A DNA stretch of 64,000 nt, from positions 53,121,501 to 53,185,500 of the forward strand of contig NC_134370.1 of NCBI RefSeq assembly GCF_035582795.1, written 5' to 3'. This DNA is from Mycteria americana (lineage: Eukaryota > Chordata > Aves > Ciconiiformes > Ciconiidae). A program made the position numbers and the translations under genes. The notes below the pieces were generated by a model, which was not told the DNA's origin, searched no databases, and saw only the letters and a list, made by a program, of their open reading frames with translations. Each line of letters opens with the position of its first letter. The stretch's first letter is position 1. Positions 15,101 through 24,243 of this stretch are shown piece by piece.

Positions 15101-18100
15101 TCCACCCACAGTACATGGCCACAGACAAGACTGGAAAAAAAACACCCGCAGCATTGGTTGGAGGTCCAGGCAGCCAGGGATGGACAAGGCCAGGGCCAGG
15201 GTGCCTACAGCACAGCTCAGGGCAGTACTGAAGGATATGAAGTAGAGCTCCTGGACCAATGCACAGAGGCTGCACAGCTCAGGGTCTGAGATGAGGCTGG
15301 TGAGGGCAAGTAAAGCCTATTGTTGCACCTGTAGCCCTGACATTTATTTAGCTCTCCCTATTACCTAATTTGCACTAACTGCTTTTATTATGAATGTAAC
15401 ACAACACAACTCATCTACCTGAAACCTTTATGCTGCTCCTCTAATTCTCTTCTCAAGGCACGGACAAGCACGTAGTGCATTAAACTCTAACATGACACAA
15501 CTGTAGTTTTTATCTGTAATATTTTTAACATTTATTAATGCTGGCCATACCTGTTTGCAGAAATCTGGCTTCAGCCAGTTCTTCAATTATTGGTGACAAA
15601 TCCATACTTATCTCTCCATACTCTATTTTGTTCACCTTTAACCAGTTCAGCTTGCGTTGAAAAAGTCTCACATATAACTTCTGCCCACCAACTGCAAATT
15701 TTATTTAAAGCAGGGAAGGATAAAAAGAAAATTAATTTCTAAAACATAGTACTATGCATAATCACTACCTTACTTAGAAAAATTACTTTGATGCAGATAT
15801 CCTCTAAAATACATTTTAAATCTGTTCATGTTCTATGAGCAGACTTGGTAAAATACCAGAACTTACCTTTCCAAGTAATTATTGCTCATTAGAATCTTTA
15901 AGTTTTGTAGGTTGAAAATTATTACAACGTATTTTGTAGGTAACGAACATTGCTCAAATACATTTTGGACATGCTTACCCTTTAAGAAAGAATTTGTTTT
16001 CTAGGAAAAGACAACTTCATTTTTCAAACTCTGCATATTGTGATGTTAAATAGGTCTCTTTACTTTCTTTAACACTTATTCAATAACCTACTATTCGATG
16101 TTGGGGAACAAAAGAAGCTGTAGTCTGACAGAATGATTTCATAATCACAGAACACCTCTCTGTGTAGTAGTCTTCAGATTCTTATTTTTCCAAAGATAAG
16201 CTTAATTTTACTAATATATCTACTGAAAACAAGGGAAAAAACCTCCTATCGATTTGGTTTTTATCAGGGAAGTGCTCTCTTAAAGTAACTTTTAAAAATA
16301 CTTTTAAAATACTAACAATGCTGAAATTCAGCAAAATAGCTTATTAAATCCTAGCTGAAAATAGTCTAGCTGTTGTTACTACATTCAACTCCTTTTTGAA
16401 TACTTAATTCATCCCTCAACGTCTAATCTTTTTATCCCTGTCTGCTGTTGCTTAACTAAAACTGATCATTAATAAAAAGAGACACTGAAACACTATCAGA
16501 CCTAGATATATTCAAGAAATGACAGTTAACTTTTACATGCTTATTTAACTATTCTCCTGTCCTTAAAAAGTTTTTTTCAGCCTTTTTTTCAATAGAATGT
16601 TTCCAGGATCTATTCACTGAGAGAACTACATTCATATACATAAGCTTGTCATTTTCTCTGTGGGCTAATAACTTTGAAGTCTGTCTCCAGTTTTTACAAC
16701 TCTGGAAAAAGGAAAAAGTTCAAGTAATGCTTAAACATCCTTTCTCCAGACCATGGAAACTGACCAAACTAGGGCTGCAATCCAGCAAAGGCATGTGAGC
16801 ACCGCTTTCTCTCTAAAGGATTTCAATGACAAATAGAAGAATAAAAGGTATTGCACAACTAATTAATTGCTTCTTAAGCATCCTGTTCTGCAGTACATTA
16901 CCTTTGAAGGTTTGGGGGATTTTTTTTCTTTTGTAGTTCTTAAGAAAGTTTCAGGTGTATCACTGAAATAAAAAATTTGCTCTAAGTTGAAACATTATCA
17001 GGAAAAAGATGCAGATCTTAGAAAAGTTCACCCTCTATGAGTCATTAAAACGCAACAGAAAAAAATTACATTATTTTTTCTTGTTCAGTTTTCTGTACCT
17101 CAGTTCCACTGGTGACTATAAATTAATGTTTCTCAGATACGATTTTTCTATTATATAAAAATTGGAAGGAGGATTTCACAAAGTTTATTAAGTAGTGTCA
17201 CTAGAACTATGTGTTTGCATTTAAATTCTTCCAACTGCAACATGCGGTGAAATTAAACACGGAGAATACAAAAAATAGTTTTTTAATATGACACCTAAGT
17301 TCACACAGATCTCATCTTGAGCACAAAGCCTGACATTGCACTGCAGATTACTTGTTATGGACACATCTCTGCTTTTGCCTACTTTTATTTACTGTTTCCA
17401 GTACGTAAGAAATTGGCAGTGCTCTACATCCAACATAAAGGCCATCCACTTTTGAGAAAACTGGGCAGGAAGGAAGGAAGGATTACTTCAAATTTAATTA
17501 TTTGAAAAATATCATTCCTTTCATAATAAGCATTAGAGATAACTTGCTGAAGAATGGTAGACATTTTAGCAGAAAACAATGCAATACTGGAGAATACCTA
17601 TGTTCAAGCAACTTTATAGTATTAAGCACGTGTGGGGTTTTTTGTGTTATGATAACTGAAAGACAACATTTGCTTGGGTAGAAACTTCTAATTTGGAACA
17701 GACAACCCATCTACCTGAACTTTTAAAGTACTCATCTAAGATTTCTTGAAGGTAAAGACATCCATCTGTCACCTGTCCAGAATTCATTATCTATTGACTT
17801 AATGCTATCCAACCACTCCTCATAGCTGAATCATTGAGTTTTTCCTACCCTGCAAAGAGAGATTGTTTTATTTGCGACTCCAGCAGTCAGTGCACACATG
17901 GATTTATCATCACCACTTCGCAATAATTCTTTCTGTATTCTGAACTCCTGTGAGAGGGGAATACTGAAATTACACTACTGAAAGAGAAACAAACACTTCC
18001 TTTATTTAACAGAACAAGTTACTATTACTGATCAGTGTTGTACTCATCCAGAGCAGGGAGGGTGGAAATAAGGAAGCTGTATCCTGAACATCTCTTAGTA

Positions 18101-21100
18101 TTTGTCAAAGTAGCCAAAGCCTGCTCCACTAACTCTAAACTAAGTTAGTGGACTCTCTAGCACTGCTAAACTAAGTTAGCCACTTACCTAACTGTAAGTT
18201 TATTCCTAGATCTTCTTTGGATGTAAATGATATGCATCTACTGCTTGCCTCAGCCAGTAACAAAGAGTTTTGTTGCTTATATTCTATTCTTTCTTTATAT
18301 ATTCCCATTTTAACTATCACAACATAAACAAGGCATTATCAAGCTCTAAGATGTCACTGTATACACATTTAGGTGAAGAAAGTTAACTATTTTAATATTC
18401 TTATGGCCTTGAGTGCACCACTAGGCTCTGCAACACCATCCCAGCCCCCGCAGGCTTGGCTGCTTGTGTTCAAGGTCAGCTCTGATATGGTACAGCTGTG
18501 TAACCTGGACTCAGGCTGCTGGGAAGAGCTGTGTGAGGCCTTGTCAGGGCTTCCCCCCATTCGCTCGGGAGCTGTACTTAATTTGAGGCTGGTAGCATGC
18601 ACTCTTGCTTAAGCTCTGCTGTGGTATGCCTGTGCCCAGCCAGACACCCTGCTGGCTTGGCTTCACCTTACACCTGCCTCATCACTATGGACTTGCCTGA
18701 AGACCTGCCATCACTGGAGCACAGCTGACTGCAGTACTAGCACTGGGTCCACTCTGCTCTTCTTCTTTGGGCAATGTGGGCTTGTGCCCCTTGCAGGTGA
18801 GGTGAGGATGTGGCCCCTGCCCCTGCTGTCTCCTTTGGCTCCTGGCTTATCTTCCCATGCAGAGTAGTCTGCTCTTGCTGCTCCCTCACAAATACAGTCC
18901 TATGTTATGATCTCATTGTACTTACAATATTCTCATAACTTATGTTAGTATTATCCTTTAAATTTTTAAATGTTTGATGTTACTGCATAATCGTAATTAT
19001 TACAATATAATCTGTAAGAGCCTAACTGTGACCAGGTAACCACTGCAGAAATACCTGTGTAGGTTTAGAGCTCTACTTCCTCCTCTGGAGTTTCTTCACC
19101 TTTTTAGCAACCATCTCTGAAGGTGGTTTGAGTCAGCTCAGCTGACTTTTCCACTAGGGCACATGAAGAATGTTCATATAGTCCTTTCCAGCTGCTAAAC
19201 TTTGGAAGAAGATCTTAAGTCAAAAAAGACATTTCTGAGATTGTTCCACCATAGTTTAAGTACTTCCTAGAGAAACAGGTATGCACTGACTCAAGTAGTT
19301 GACAATCTCAGTTCCTTAAAAAAATTATCAGGGCTATATTTCTTCCTAATAAGCTCAAATCAACACTTCTCCATTTTTGTCACTCAGTATCCTGTATTAA
19401 AAACCTTGTGATGTCATATACACTAACCTAACCTCATTCTGTTTTTTCTCCACAGCTATACAAGTTATTATAAAAACACTGAAAGTCTCCTATTGGCCTT
19501 GGAAAAATTTTGCGTAATTGCTAATCACAAGTCATGACCTTGATATTCTCTTTTGTAATGTCCTGTGGTGTCAATCCACAATATCATTTGGAACTTCATA
19601 GAAACAAACAGTAAGGGACTAAGTGCTCTGAACAGCTAGAACAGTTTTCTTCCACTCTGCAATGGGGAAACAGTCTAAAGACTGTTGTATGCTAGTGCAG
19701 AAAAGATTAATATAATCTACAGAGAGGAAAAAGACCAAAATACACAATACTTTCACACAGGGAAATACTATTCTTTAGTGCGATAAACTTTACAGCCTGC
19801 CAGTGAAGCCAAACTCAATGAACACAATACATCAATAAGTGCAGCCTGCTTCTGATTTTTTTTTTATTATTTTTACCAGCAGGTATGTATGCAACTGTCA
19901 CTTTTGTATGCTCAGCTCAGATGTATGAAATGAGCTCATATGAGCACATATCTAAAAATACTTTTTTCAGGCAACTGTATATTACCATAGTAGCTTAAAA
20001 CAATATAAATGGTTATGCCTGCAATACTCTGAGATACAAATTTTCTTGTGGACGTTGTTATAAGCTTATTTCCATTTTGATGCTCCAAGTTTGTAGCTCA
20101 AGTGCTGGTCTTAAACTGTAACTAAGAGTAGTTTTACAAGTTATAAACATACATAAAAATTCGCAGGGTTAGTTTTAACTTGCATCACCTCTGCCATGCT
20201 TTTACTGTAAAACTTATATGAGTATAGGATTCAGACAACATGTCTGCTTCGAACCTTGTCTAAATACAGAGGGCTTAAATCTCCAACATTCTGGCTCCTA
20301 CGGAAATTAATGAGAGTTAAAAGTACTAAGCAACCTACAAGAAAATCACTGTTAATTAGTAACTAGCATTCTAAACACTGGATAATAATCACAGGGATAA
20401 CGATGGATTCACACCAAGCACGAAATTAATCTGTAAATGTGCTGAATCAAAGCTCACAAATGCCACTTCAGAAGCAGTTTTTTCAGGGTCTGTGCATCCA
20501 GCACAGGCTCTTCATAACCCCATTTTGTAGAATTCCCATATGTAATAATCATCAAAAGCTTGGTGTTAACTGATACTCTTTTACTGTGCTATGAGTTTCC
20601 TTCCTTGGAAACATGTTTAAATGCAGCAGCAAGTTGACTTAAGATTCTAAAAAATAGTATTAAAACAGTAAAAAAAGTATTCCAAAACCCCAGAAATATC
20701 CATAATCATTCTCTCCTTATTTCTTACAAGTCCCCACTATTTATCATTACCTTCCATTAAAGCAACATAAAAGTTTACCTACAAGAAGCCACTGAGGGAT
20801 ATGTCTCCTGAGAAAAAGGAGCTTCTTCCCTTAAGGAATTTATCAAGTTAAATTGCCCATTGGTATAGCACTCTTCACATAAAACTATGTAACGGTTCTC
20901 TCTACAAGAGGTAATGTGATAATACATTAAAGAAAAAAAGATACCTGATAATTTGCAGAACTTGGTTATAATGTTCATATCTTGCTCATCAAAGAGTCTG
21001 ACATCATCTTCGTTCTCCAAGACTGCTCGCAACACCAGTAAAAAATTCTGGAGGTAATATGGGTGACCAGGAGAGCTGGGCACAGAGCTAACCGCAATTA

Positions 21101-22250
21101 CTTTGTCTAAAATGTCCCCAATGGAATTTTGAAATTCTACCTTTTCCACAGTTTCTGACAAAGTAAGATTAATCTCACCTTTAAAGTCTTCATGAACTTC
21201 CACAGGAAGTACCTGTACATCACCCTCGCTAAAGCAATTTTGTGTACCGCAGTTCACTTCTGTCTTGGAAGAAGGTATAACCTGAGTGTGAGGCTGAGTC
21301 TTGACTTCCAAACTATTGGTCAGCTCTGCTGAAGTATAAATGGCTAGATGTGTTTCAAATCTATCAGGACTAATTATCACACCTTCAGACCTACATTCTG
21401 TTTTGGTGCTCCTTCTACCAATTGGTAACCTTTTGCCATTTATTTTATCAGCTGGTAATGATACCTGAACAATATCCACAAGGTCTTTTCCATTACATTT
21501 GTTTATTTCTTCTTGAAATTCAGGTTCCTTCTTTGAAAAGTTTTGTTCCTGGTGATCTCTCTGAGCAAGCTGATTTTCTTTCTGAGAACTATGCCCAGCA
21601 TAAATCTCATCATCATCATCATCCCGTGCTGCAGCACTTTTGCACATATTGTGAACAGCTGGAGGTGAAGGGTCGGTCTCTTTATAGATGATCTGTTTTC
21701 CTCCCTGGATACAACGTCTTCTGGACAGTTTAGATGACAAGCTTCCCAAAGAGACTATTTTAACTGTTTGAGCCCGTGGTTCATTGTTAACACTACAGAC
21801 TGAACTGTTATTGCTAAAATAAGGACTAATCTGTTGTACTGCATTCCCTTCTGTTTTCAGTAAACTGCTTTCAGAAGGACTTGTTTCTGGATTTAAGAGG
21901 TTTTTTGAAAAATATGAGCTGGAATTATTGTTCACATTTGCAGCTGGGGGACTCCCATTCCTAAAAGAGTTGAGTGTTGAATCAATGACGCCAATCTCAC
22001 CATGGTTTCTGCGACATGTTTCATCCATGTGCTCATTTATTTCATATCTTGGCACCATTTGCCCGCACATGGGACAGGTAATTTTGGCAGGGGGAACATT
22101 GTTAAAAAAGGAAGTAATAGAGGAGGATGCTGAAGGTATAGATGGTGTTCCTCTACCTTCCACTTTTTTTGTTCCTTTTTTTTTCTTATTTTTACTAAGT
22201 GACAAACTTATTCGGGCTCTTTTAATTTCTGAAGATCTAGCTTCTGCCAT
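39..22250 (-). CDS. FAN1: FAN1, FANCD2/FANCI-associated nuclease 1 (3' end beyond window)
   Basis: Structure-specific nuclear 5' flap endonuclease/exonuclease for interstrand crosslink repair; in humans it also binds MLH1 and restrains CAG-repeat expansion. Coding exons in transcript order: 22250-20945, 15691-15551, 14514-14319, 11969-11736, 11224-11093, 9947-9839, 9098-8979, 6642-6478, 5540-5372, 3462-3359, 742-548, 167-39. They join in frame to 3000 nt (1000 codons) with no stop. Visible domains: a UBZ4 zinc finger (C59, C62, H74, C79), an SPYF MLH1-binding motif at 142-145, a SAP domain at about 485-535, a TPR-like helical region at about 625-760, and the start of the VRR-NUC nuclease with GGLPDLVVW, probable catalytic Asp D988. 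The remaining catalytic Glu and Lys should lie in the last exon, left of base 1. Human FAN1 is 1017 aa; the extra length here is mostly in the large first coding exon. The start is the first in-frame ATG of that exon. Family identity is very secure. Confidence 0.97.
548..742 (-). CDS. FAN1: FAN1 coding exon, residues 893-957
   Basis: Encodes [20 protein letters not shown], then EARLQQLH and [15 protein letters not shown], which match the family segment before the nuclease motif. Acceptor ATACAG, donor TTCAG|GTAAGT. Length 195 bases, phase 0 at both ends. Confidence 0.96.
3359..3462 (-). CDS. FAN1: FAN1 coding exon, residues 858-892
   Basis: Encodes [19 protein letters not shown] and [15 protein letters not shown], a core VRR-NUC fold segment. 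Acceptor CCTTTAG, donor ATCAG|GTAGTT. The 104-base exon restores phase 0. Confidence 0.96.
3774..4498. repeat. AT-rich CATATA/TGTATA low-complexity tract with internal duplications
   Basis: Most of the stretch is imperfect TA, CATA and TGTA repeats. A segment of about 75 bases near 3778-3850 (AATAACAAAATG followed by ATGTTTTCTATTA) recurs about 190 bases later near 3968-4040. Open frames across it, rich in Tyr, Ile, His and Cys, are products of the repeat and are not genes. It lies in a FAN1 intron. Confidence 0.8.
3914..4212. repeat. Imperfect inverted repeat, arms about 95 bases
   Basis: The left arm (about 3914-4006) contains AGCAGACCAATGCCCAGCCA, then AATGTAATACATTAATAAC. The right arm (about 4115-4212) holds the same units on the other strand, with AGCAGACCAATGCTCAGCCA. 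By eye the arms agree at roughly nine positions in ten. The spacer is itself rich in palindromic TGTATACA words, so the RNA could fold into a long hairpin. The GC-richer half of each arm resembles the end of the LTR-like fragment at 4509-4758. Confidence 0.8.
4509..4758 (+). mobile_element. LTR-like fragment of an avian endogenous retrovirus
   Basis: Begins TGTCGTGGGTTGACCCTGG and continues through a C-rich CACCCACCCAGTCACTTGC section, a CTTGAGATAAAGACAATTTAA section and CACCAGCAGACCAATGCTTAG. This order recalls a solo LTR common in bird genomes (TGT-GTGGTTTAACCC type); family assignment is from memory. It is decayed and cut off at about 4758. No retroviral gene is present. Confidence 0.6.
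5213..5270. repeat. 29-base tandem duplication
   Basis: TACATATTAGAGC...TTTGG.AAGGAAA occurs twice head to tail, at 5213 and 5242, with a few differences. It sits in a FAN1 intron and no function is apparent. Confidence 0.75.
5372..5540 (-). CDS. FAN1: FAN1 coding exon, residues 802-857
   Basis: Encodes [18 protein letters not shown] and [19 protein letters not shown]. The glutamates in SVEELAL are a good candidate for the conserved nuclease-site Glu outside the GGLPD motif. A short acidic insert ([12 protein letters not shown]) varies between species. Acceptor GTTCAG, donor CAGG|GTAACA, phase 1. Confidence 0.96.
6478..6642 (-). CDS. FAN1: FAN1 coding exon, residues 747-801
   Basis: Encodes [20 protein letters not shown] and a segment ending VEDVTH. 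The Arg-rich strip is part of the conserved catalytic-domain approach. Acceptor TTTGCTAG, donor CAT|GTAAGT. Length 165 bases, phase 0 at both ends. Confidence 0.96.
7118..7200 (+). mobile_element. Possible decayed MIR-like SINE fragment
   Basis: The string GACTTGAGGAAGGCATTTTGTC followed by AATTTGTAAATAAGGAACTG resembles the MIR segment with CTTGGGCAAGTCACTTAACC and CATCTGTAAAATG. The match is weak and chance is possible. Confidence 0.35.
8979..9098 (-). CDS. FAN1: FAN1 coding exon, residues 707-746
   Basis: Encodes [16 protein letters not shown] and [19 protein letters not shown]; the [17 protein letters not shown] block is a hallmark of FAN1. Acceptor GCTACAG, donor AAG|GTATCT. Length 120 bases, phase 0 at both ends. 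Confidence 0.97.
9839..9947 (-). CDS. FAN1: FAN1 coding exon, residues 670-706
   Basis: Encodes [20 protein letters not shown] and [16 protein letters not shown], matching the family pattern of TPR-like helices. Acceptor TTTCAG, donor TATGAG|GTAAAG. The 109-base exon returns the frame to phase 0. Confidence 0.95.
11093..11224 (-). CDS. FAN1: FAN1 coding exon, residues 626-669
   Basis: Encodes [20 protein letters not shown] and [20 protein letters not shown], start of the helical TPR-like region. Acceptor GCCTTAG, donor TTGAG|GTAGTA. It has no usable ORF of its own and was found from homology and splice frame. Confidence 0.93.
11736..11969 (-). CDS. FAN1: FAN1 coding exon, residues 548-625
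   Basis: Encodes a highly conserved block including [34 protein letters not shown] and [16 protein letters not shown], which belongs to the DNA-binding core between the SAP and TPR-like parts. Acceptor TTCCAG, donor ATCAG|GTAGGG. Length 234 bases. Confidence 0.97.
14319..14514 (-). CDS. FAN1: FAN1 coding exon with SAP domain, residues 483-547
   Basis: Encodes the SAP DNA-binding helix-extended-helix: [16 protein letters not shown] followed by NPNGQK and [13 protein letters not shown]. Donor AAAAG|GTAACT. It is 196 bases and ends in phase 2. Confidence 0.96.
14835..15310 (-). mobile_element. GC-rich dispersed repeat, copy A (family unidentified)
   Basis: A sharply GC-richer block inside AT-rich FAN1 intron. 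On the minus strand it ends with TCTGCTCTTGCTGCTCCCT, a 19-base string found again on the plus strand at about 18874-18892, and other parts also align in order. It is probably an old transposable element. The open frames it carries on both strands (up to 162 codons) do not match any gene I know. Confidence 0.6.
15551..15691 (-). CDS. FAN1: FAN1 coding exon, residues 436-482
   Basis: Encodes the stretch beginning [16 protein letters not shown] and ending ARFLQT, a well conserved segment just before the SAP domain. Acceptor TTTGCAG, donor ACAG|GTATGG. The exon is 141 bases and both ends are in phase 1. Confidence 0.95.
18127..18152. repeat. Short perfect 8-bp stem
   Basis: CCACTAAC and GTTAGTGG flank a 10-base loop; the inner CTAAACTAAGTTAG recurs about 39 bases downstream. 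A small local palindrome in a FAN1 intron, function unknown. Confidence 0.5.
18405..18900 (+). mobile_element. GC-rich dispersed repeat, copy B (family unidentified)
   Basis: A second GC-rich block, opposite in orientation to copy A and about 3.1 kb away. Shared features in order: GAGCTGTG, GGAGCTGTACTT (GGAGCTCTACTT in A), GGCTCCTGGCTTAT (GACTCCTGGCTCAT in A), then TCTGCTCTTGCTGCTCCCT. I cannot name the family. Confidence 0.6.
20945..22250 (-). CDS. FAN1: FAN1 first coding exon (residues 1-435)
   Basis: Codes for the disordered N-terminal half. It carries a basic lysine cluster at 20-29, the UBZ4 finger that binds ubiquitinated FANCD2 in the family, and SPYF at 142-145. The splice acceptor lies 61 bases upstream of the ATG (AG at 22312-22313, after a T-rich tract), so the full exon starts at 22311 with a short 5' UTR. 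The donor is CAG|GTATC (GT at 20944-20943). The frame stays open past it to 20775, but those extra residues are intron: the next exon restores the family sequence [13 protein letters not shown]. Confidence 0.95.
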
Positions 22251-22819
22251 TACAAAACTTCAAAGCATTTATGTGGCACAGGCAACTTCATTCAGGCCAA
22301 ATTTCCTTATTCTGTAATACTTAAAAGAAAAAAAAGACTTTTCTTGGCTTTGCATTTTTCATCTGTAATCCTCTGACATGCCTTCAAGGAAAAAAAAAAA
22401 GATACTGAATGAAAGATCTTCTGAGGTACCAAATGCAACCAAGATGCACAGTGGAGAAGAAAATATAAAACCCTAAAAGTGGGAAAGTCAAGCAATCCTT
22501 AACTTCTACAATACAACTGTCCCTTTACCTTCTCACTAGGCAGGCAAGCAAGCATACCACGATTGCCATGCTGAGCACTGCAGCTGGCTTCATGGGAATG
22601 GTTTAAAAAATGAAAATACTACTACACACTTTGACTACTTAAATGCCACGTTCACTTGCTGATGTAAGTGAAAACTTGAGATCAAATTAAATGTAGGGAT
22701 ATAGTCAAGCCCTCCATTTTTTGTCATTATCTTGTTTGCTACTTATAGCCGTACTATTTTTTGGTGCCAACTACCCACTTTTACAGAGCACGTACAACGT
22801 GCACGTGTGAGTACCAAGC

Positions 22820-23450
22820 CCAGGTGCAGTGTCTTGCAGCGCACTTGATCCCCGAAAGCGCCGAGGACATCGCGCCGGCCGGGCTGTGTGCTCTCCCGGG
22901 CCTGTTCCGAGCAGGCCACGCTGCTCCGCACAGCGCCCGGGCAGAGGAGCTGCAAGCTCTCTCGATGCGTTCCCGACGCGGATGGCGGCGCCTCAGGTTT
23001 CTGAACCCGTTTCTGCTACTACCTGCCAAGCGAGAGGTGCCTGCCTCTCGCCTGCCCGCCCCCACTCGCGCCGCTACCCCCCACGGTCGACCGGCCGCCG
23101 CCTCCCCGCGCCTGGGCCGCGCGAGGGGCCCACCCGACGCCCCCCGCAGCCCGCCCCGCCTGACTTTCCCCACGCACCGGCGCCGCAGCCGAGCGTCGCT
23201 CCGCCGAGCGTCGCTCCGCCGCGGCCGGCCCAGGGGCCGTGAGGGGGGAGCGAGGGGCCGCGGCAAGAGCGAAGGCCGCCCCGGGAGGCGGGCACCAGGG
23301 TCCCGCGCGGCAGCGGCCCCGCCCCACGGCACGCAGCGGGCTGCTGCTCGTCCGCCCCCGCCGCCAGGCCAGCGCAATGCATCGCCGATGGCGGGTGGCA
23401 GGCCTGGGGAGCAGATTGCGGAGCCCGGGTGCCCCGCTCTAACAAAAACG
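22820..23450 (-). promoter_or_regulatory. FAN1: FAN1 CpG-island promoter
   Basis: A strongly CpG-rich stretch sits just upstream of FAN1, in otherwise AT-rich DNA, which fits a housekeeping promoter. It contains an ATGGCGGC core (22982-22989, plus strand) that resembles a YY1 site, and an exact 15-base tandem duplication GAGCGTCGCTCCGCC at 23191-23220. Long open frames on both strands here (up to 236 codons) are expected from GC content. No TATA box is evident. Confidence 0.85.
23023..23200 (-). other. FAN1: Candidate untranslated first exon of FAN1 (upstream end unknown)
   Basis: The coding exon has its own acceptor upstream of the ATG, so a 5' UTR exon must exist. The best donor in the CpG island on this strand is GGCAG|GTAGTA, with the last exon base at 23023. 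The transcription start, and so the right boundary given here, is a guess. Confidence 0.4.
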
Positions 23451-24054
23451 TACGAACTGAGACCTATTTAATTTTAATCATCTTGCCCGCTTTAAATTTA
23501 AAATTTCCTGTAAGAACAGATGGTGGAACACAGGTGTCGTCTTTCTTTAGAAAGGGGAAGCTGAGGGGCAGCTGCTGGAACCTTATTTTTTTTTTTTTGT
23601 TCAGCCAGGAAAAGAGCAAATACCGAAATATTTCCACCTGGAAAAATATCCTTTAAGTTAAAAGATACCATTTGCTTACTCTGAGTTACTGCAGGCTTAA
23701 AAACCTTCCGTGTCCTCCCTGTTTGATAAAATGGGAAATTAAGTTCTTCACTAAATGCAGTTATTCCTGCAATCCATACAGGGCTATTACAACAGCAGAT
23801 ACAAAAGCTATGGACTATAAATTAAAGAGACGGCACAGTCAAAACACAAACATCAAGTATTCTACATGGTTATGTATCTGCCCATGGCAAGAAGCTTTCT
23901 TTTTAGAATAAAAAGACAAAATGAGAGTTCTATGGTAGAAAATAAAAGTAAAACCTAAAGGAAGTGTCTTTACATCACCTTAGATGTTCACAGAACATTT
24001 TCAAGATCGACACAGAATAAAACCTACTCAAATTCAGCATTCACGTAGAAACAT
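23451..24054. other. Intergenic gap between MPHOSPH10 3' end and FAN1 promoter
   Basis: AT-rich, with no exon seen. Short open frames (60-80 codons) carry no domain. FAN1 transcription starts about 0.6-1 kb beyond the end of the same-strand gene MPHOSPH10. Confidence 0.6.
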
Positions 24055-24060
24055 TTTAAT
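24055..24060 (-). terminator. MPHOSPH10: Probable MPHOSPH10 poly(A) signal ATTAAA
   Basis: ATTAAA on the minus strand begins 33 bases after the stop codon, which would give an unusually short 3' UTR. It is the common variant of AATAAA; no canonical hexamer is nearer. Confidence 0.5.
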
Positions 24061-24093
24061 ATATACAAGATGCAACATACATAAAAAGGTAAA

Positions 24094-24243
24094 TTACAAT
24101 TTCAGTTTATGAACAGAGAGTGATTTCTGCTGCTTCTGTTTCTTCTTTAATTTGTTTGCGTCTTTGATTTGCATTTTTACTTGATCTTGTAGTTGAGAAA
24201 AGAAAGCCTGAGATGATTTTAAGACCTTGTCTTTACCTTCATC
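24094..24243 (-). CDS. MPHOSPH10: MPHOSPH10 exon 11, residues 617-665 and stop
   Basis: Encodes [39 protein letters not shown] and the terminal [10 protein letters not shown] before TAA (24094-24096). The HKLKL end matches the human C-terminus. Acceptor TTGACAG. Confidence 0.96.
   Translation of the reverse strand, partial: DEGKDKVLKSSQAFFSQLQDQVKMQIKDANKLKKKQKQQKSLSVHKLKL

Larger units (their letters stand above)
168..20944 (-). other. FAN1 introns, overview of non-coding content
   Basis: Introns run 168-547, 743-3358, 3463-5371, 5541-6477, 6643-8978, 9099-9838, 9948-11092, 11225-11735, 11970-14318, 14515-15550 and 15692-20944. Apart from the repeats listed separately they look like ordinary AT-rich intron. 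A G12-13 run lies near 2426-2438, G-rich tracts at 2837-2850 and 2910-2930, and A16 near 5345. Open frames inside them, including one of 152 codons at 7792-8250 plus, show no recognisable domain. Confidence 0.7.

Noticed and set aside
14787-15275. 162-codon minus-strand frame inside FAN1 intron
   Set aside because: Coincides with a GC-rich dispersed repeat; no retroviral or LINE protein motif was seen.
20775-20944. Extension of the FAN1 first coding exon to the stop at 20775
   Set aside because: The family sequence breaks at the GTATC donor at 20944 and resumes in the exon at 15691; the extra residues are intron.
22761-23471. 236-codon plus-strand frame in the FAN1 CpG island, with several overlapping frames on both strands
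   Set aside because: GC-rich DNA has few stops; Arg/Pro/Ala-rich translation without any family resemblance.
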